Below, one piece after another: positions 6,757-7,690 of a DNA stretch of 7,690 nt. Positions within the stretch are counted from its first letter, which is position 1. Each line of letters starts with the position of its first letter. The notes beneath the pieces were generated by a model. The model searched no databases, was not told the origin of the DNA, and saw nothing but the letters and a program-made list of their open reading frames with translations. The position numbers were made by a program, and so were the translations under genes. The stretch comes from Candidatus Rokuibacteriota bacterium (GTDB lineage Bacteria; Methylomirabilota; Methylomirabilia; Rokubacteriales; JACPHL01), in the NCBI GenBank assembly GCA_016188625.1, contig JACPHL010000301.1, forward strand, positions 1 to 7,690. Direction: 5' to 3'.

Positions 6757-6777
6757 ACCGAACCTCCCCCCAACGTT

Positions 6778-6796
6778 GCGCGGGCCAAGCCCGCGC
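6778..6796. repeat. GC hairpin 2 in the coxI-ctaA gap
   Basis: GCGCGGGC and GCCCGCGC form an 8-bp perfect stem around CAA. It is separated from hairpin 1 by a stretch with AACGTT and a run of six C. It sits between the expected coxI stop (6871) and ctaA. It may moderate transcription into ctaA or protect the 3' end of a processed coxI mRNA. Confidence 0.45.
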
Positions 6797-6870
6797 CCGG
6801 AGCGGACCACCCATCCGCGAGCCGAGGGTCGAGAGCGCCCGGGCAGCATCGACGTGACTCGGACAGGCTC

Positions 6871-7690
6871 CTAGTGGTGGCGCGCCGCGGCGTAGGCCGG
6901 GAGCGGCCCCCCCAGTTCAGGTGCGGCGGCGGCGAGGGCGCGCCCCACTCCAGCGTGTTCGCGTCCCAGGGGTTCCGCTCGGCCGTCTTCCCGGCGAACA
7001 GGCTGAAGACGAAGTTGATCACGAACGGGATCTGGGCGAGGCCCAGGGCCAGGGCGGAGTACGTGATGAAGACGTTCCAGGGCTCCGCCCAGGCGAGGAA
7101 GTCGTACTGGAGCGGGTTGTAGATCCGCCGCATCATCCCGCCCACGCCCAGGATGTGCATCGGGAAGAAGGTCAGGTTGAAGAAGACGAAGCTGGGCCAG
7201 AAGTGGAGCTGCCCCAGGGCCGGGCTCATCATCCGGCCGAACATCTTCGGGAACCAGTAGTAGATGGCGGCGAAGGCCCCGAAGATGGAGCCGCCGAAGA
7301 CCACGTAGTGGATGTGGGCGACGATGAAGTAGGTGTCCTGGATGAAGATGTCCACCGGCGTCGAGGCCATGAAGATCCCGGAGAGGCCCCCGATCACGAA
7401 CATGGAGACGAAGGCCAGGTTCATGCCGATGAACATCAGCCAGAAATGGAGCTTCCCGAGGCCCTCGTGCATCAGCCGGCCGGTGATCTTCGGGTACCAG
7501 TAGTAGATGCCGGCGAAGATGCCGAAGATGCTGCCCCCGAAGAGCACGTAGTGGATATGGGCCACGATGTAGTAGGTGTCCTGCTGTTGGAAGTCGGCGG
7601 CCGCCGAGGCGTGAGTAACGCCGCTCAGCCCGCCGATGATGAACAGGGCAACGAAGCCCACGGAGAAGTAGAGGGCCGCCGTGAGCCGGA
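6871..7690 (-). CDS. ctaD: Cytochrome c oxidase subunit I, C-terminal part (5' end outside window), with internal repeat and terminal frame slip
   Basis: The visible part is the C-terminal half of the catalytic subunit, entering as RLTAALYFSVGFVALFIIGG (helix IX). The heme-ligand pair of helix X, HIH within TYYIVAHIHYVLFGG, is encoded at 7559-7551. An 81-residue repeat of the same region follows, with a second HIH at 7316-7308. Then come FNLTFFPMHILGVGGMMRRIY (helix XI and the Arg pair near the heme propionates), a last helix, and NPWDANTLEWGAPSPPPH, a typical C-terminal signature. At a run of seven G (6913-6907) the frame leaves the expected path. With eight G it would read NWGGPLPAYAAARHH and stop at TAG 6873-6871, a natural end; I use that end here. 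As written, the frame instead runs on into ctaA. CuB ligands, the Tyr-His crosslink and the proton channels lie in the missing N-terminal half. Confidence 0.9.
   Translation of the reverse strand, partial: PAHGGPLLLRGLRCPVHHRRAERRYSRLGGRRLPTAGHLLHRGPYPLRALRGQHLRHLRRHLLLVPEDHRPADARGPREAPFLADVHRHEPGLRLHVRDRGPLRDLHGLDAGGHLHPGHLLHRRPHPLRGLRRLHLRGLRRHLLLVPEDVRPDDEPGPGAAPLLAQLRLLQPDLLPDAHPGRGRDDAADLQPAPVRLPRLGGALERLHHVLRPGPGPRPDPVRDQLRLQPVRREDGRAEPLGREHAGVGRALAAAAPELGGPLPAYAAARHH
6907..6913 (-). other. G7 homopolymer at the site of the coxI frame slip
   Basis: Seven G on the coding strand follow codon Asn and form TGG GGG GGC. One further G restores a 15-residue CoxI tail ending in HH and TAG 40 bases on. 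The position within a homopolymer is classic for a sequencing indel, phase variation or a slippage site. Confidence 0.75.
7170..7412 (-). repeat. Internal coxI tandem repeat, second unit (helices IX'-X')
   Basis: Second 81-codon unit, from FVSMFVIGGLSG to FVFFNLT. It contains the second DTYFIVAHIHYVVFGG heme-ligand block. By my alignment 51 of 81 residues match the first unit. Its style (GIFMASTPVDIFIQ) differs from the first, and it runs directly into the native C-terminus. Confidence 0.8.
7413..7655 (-). repeat. Internal coxI tandem repeat, first unit (helices IX-X)
   Basis: First 81-codon unit, from FVALFIIGGLSG to LMFIGMNLA. It is continuous with normal CoxI sequence upstream (RLTAALYFSVG). 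It contains DTYYIVAHIHYVLFGG. A core of 81 bases (7503-7583) differs from its partner (7260-7340) at about 11 positions by my count. Confidence 0.8.

Noticed and set aside
5790-7661. A genuine CoxI-CtaA fusion enzyme
   Set aside because: The linker is translated from a hairpin-rich gap, and a single extra G in a homopolymer gives a natural CoxI end and stop. Kept only as a finding to be verified.
1-7690. tRNA/rRNA genes, CRISPR arrays, insertion sequences, attachment sites
   Set aside because: No cloverleaf-like sequences, regularly spaced repeats, transposase frames or terminal inverted repeats were seen.

Overview
The window is a very GC-rich piece of a bacterial chromosome, read almost entirely on the minus strand. 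It covers the 3' half of a heme-copper (aa3/caa3-type) cytochrome c oxidase operon, with heme A synthesis and assembly genes built in, followed by an ABC exporter pair and a universal stress protein. Gene content, codon bias and the CoxI and subunit III sequence flavour suggest an uncultured aerobic soil or sediment lineage of the Rokubacteria/Methylomirabilota (NC10) or deltaproteobacterial kind. That placement is an impression from sequence style, not a computed result.

In transcription order (high to low coordinates): partial CoxI (6871-7690, 5' end outside the window); a 150-nt gap with two strong GC hairpins; heme A synthase ctaA (5790-6719); heme O synthase ctaB (4885-5793, ATGA overlap); a 40-residue single-pass membrane protein (4760-4882); subunit III copy 1 (4050-4745); subunit III copy 2 (3470-4034, broken); subunit IV (3133-3456); a DUF420/CtaM-like membrane protein (2521-3051); an ABC ATPase (1577-2524, GTGA overlap); an ABC-2 permease (798-1577, TGATG overlap); a 139-nt gap with a hairpin; and a tandem-domain universal stress protein (1-658, 3' end outside the window). 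The tight spacing and overlaps point to one long transcript from coxI to the permease. The usp gene has its own strong ribosome binding site and may be a separate unit.

The genes fit one task. CtaB farnesylates heme B to heme O and CtaA oxidises heme O to heme A. CoxI carries heme a and heme a3/CuB. Subunits III and IV complete the membrane complex. The DUF420 protein is a likely maturation factor. The ABC pair is unassigned, but its coupling to DUF420 suggests a part in oxidase maturation or stress export.

Three anomalies stand out. (1) CoxI holds a tandem 81-residue repeat covering helices IX-X, so the His-x-His heme-ligand pair occurs twice, about 63% identical at protein level. (2) CoxI is joined in frame to ctaA only because a G7 run near its end is one base short; restoring one G gives a natural CoxI C-terminus and stop. 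(3) Subunit III copy 2 changes frame where a conserved stretch of about 17 residues (the expected TGFHGxHV region) is missing. These could be real gene remodelling or errors in a metagenome assembly. The sequence alone does not decide, and read-level checks would. No RNA genes, CRISPR arrays, insertion sequences or integrase genes were seen.
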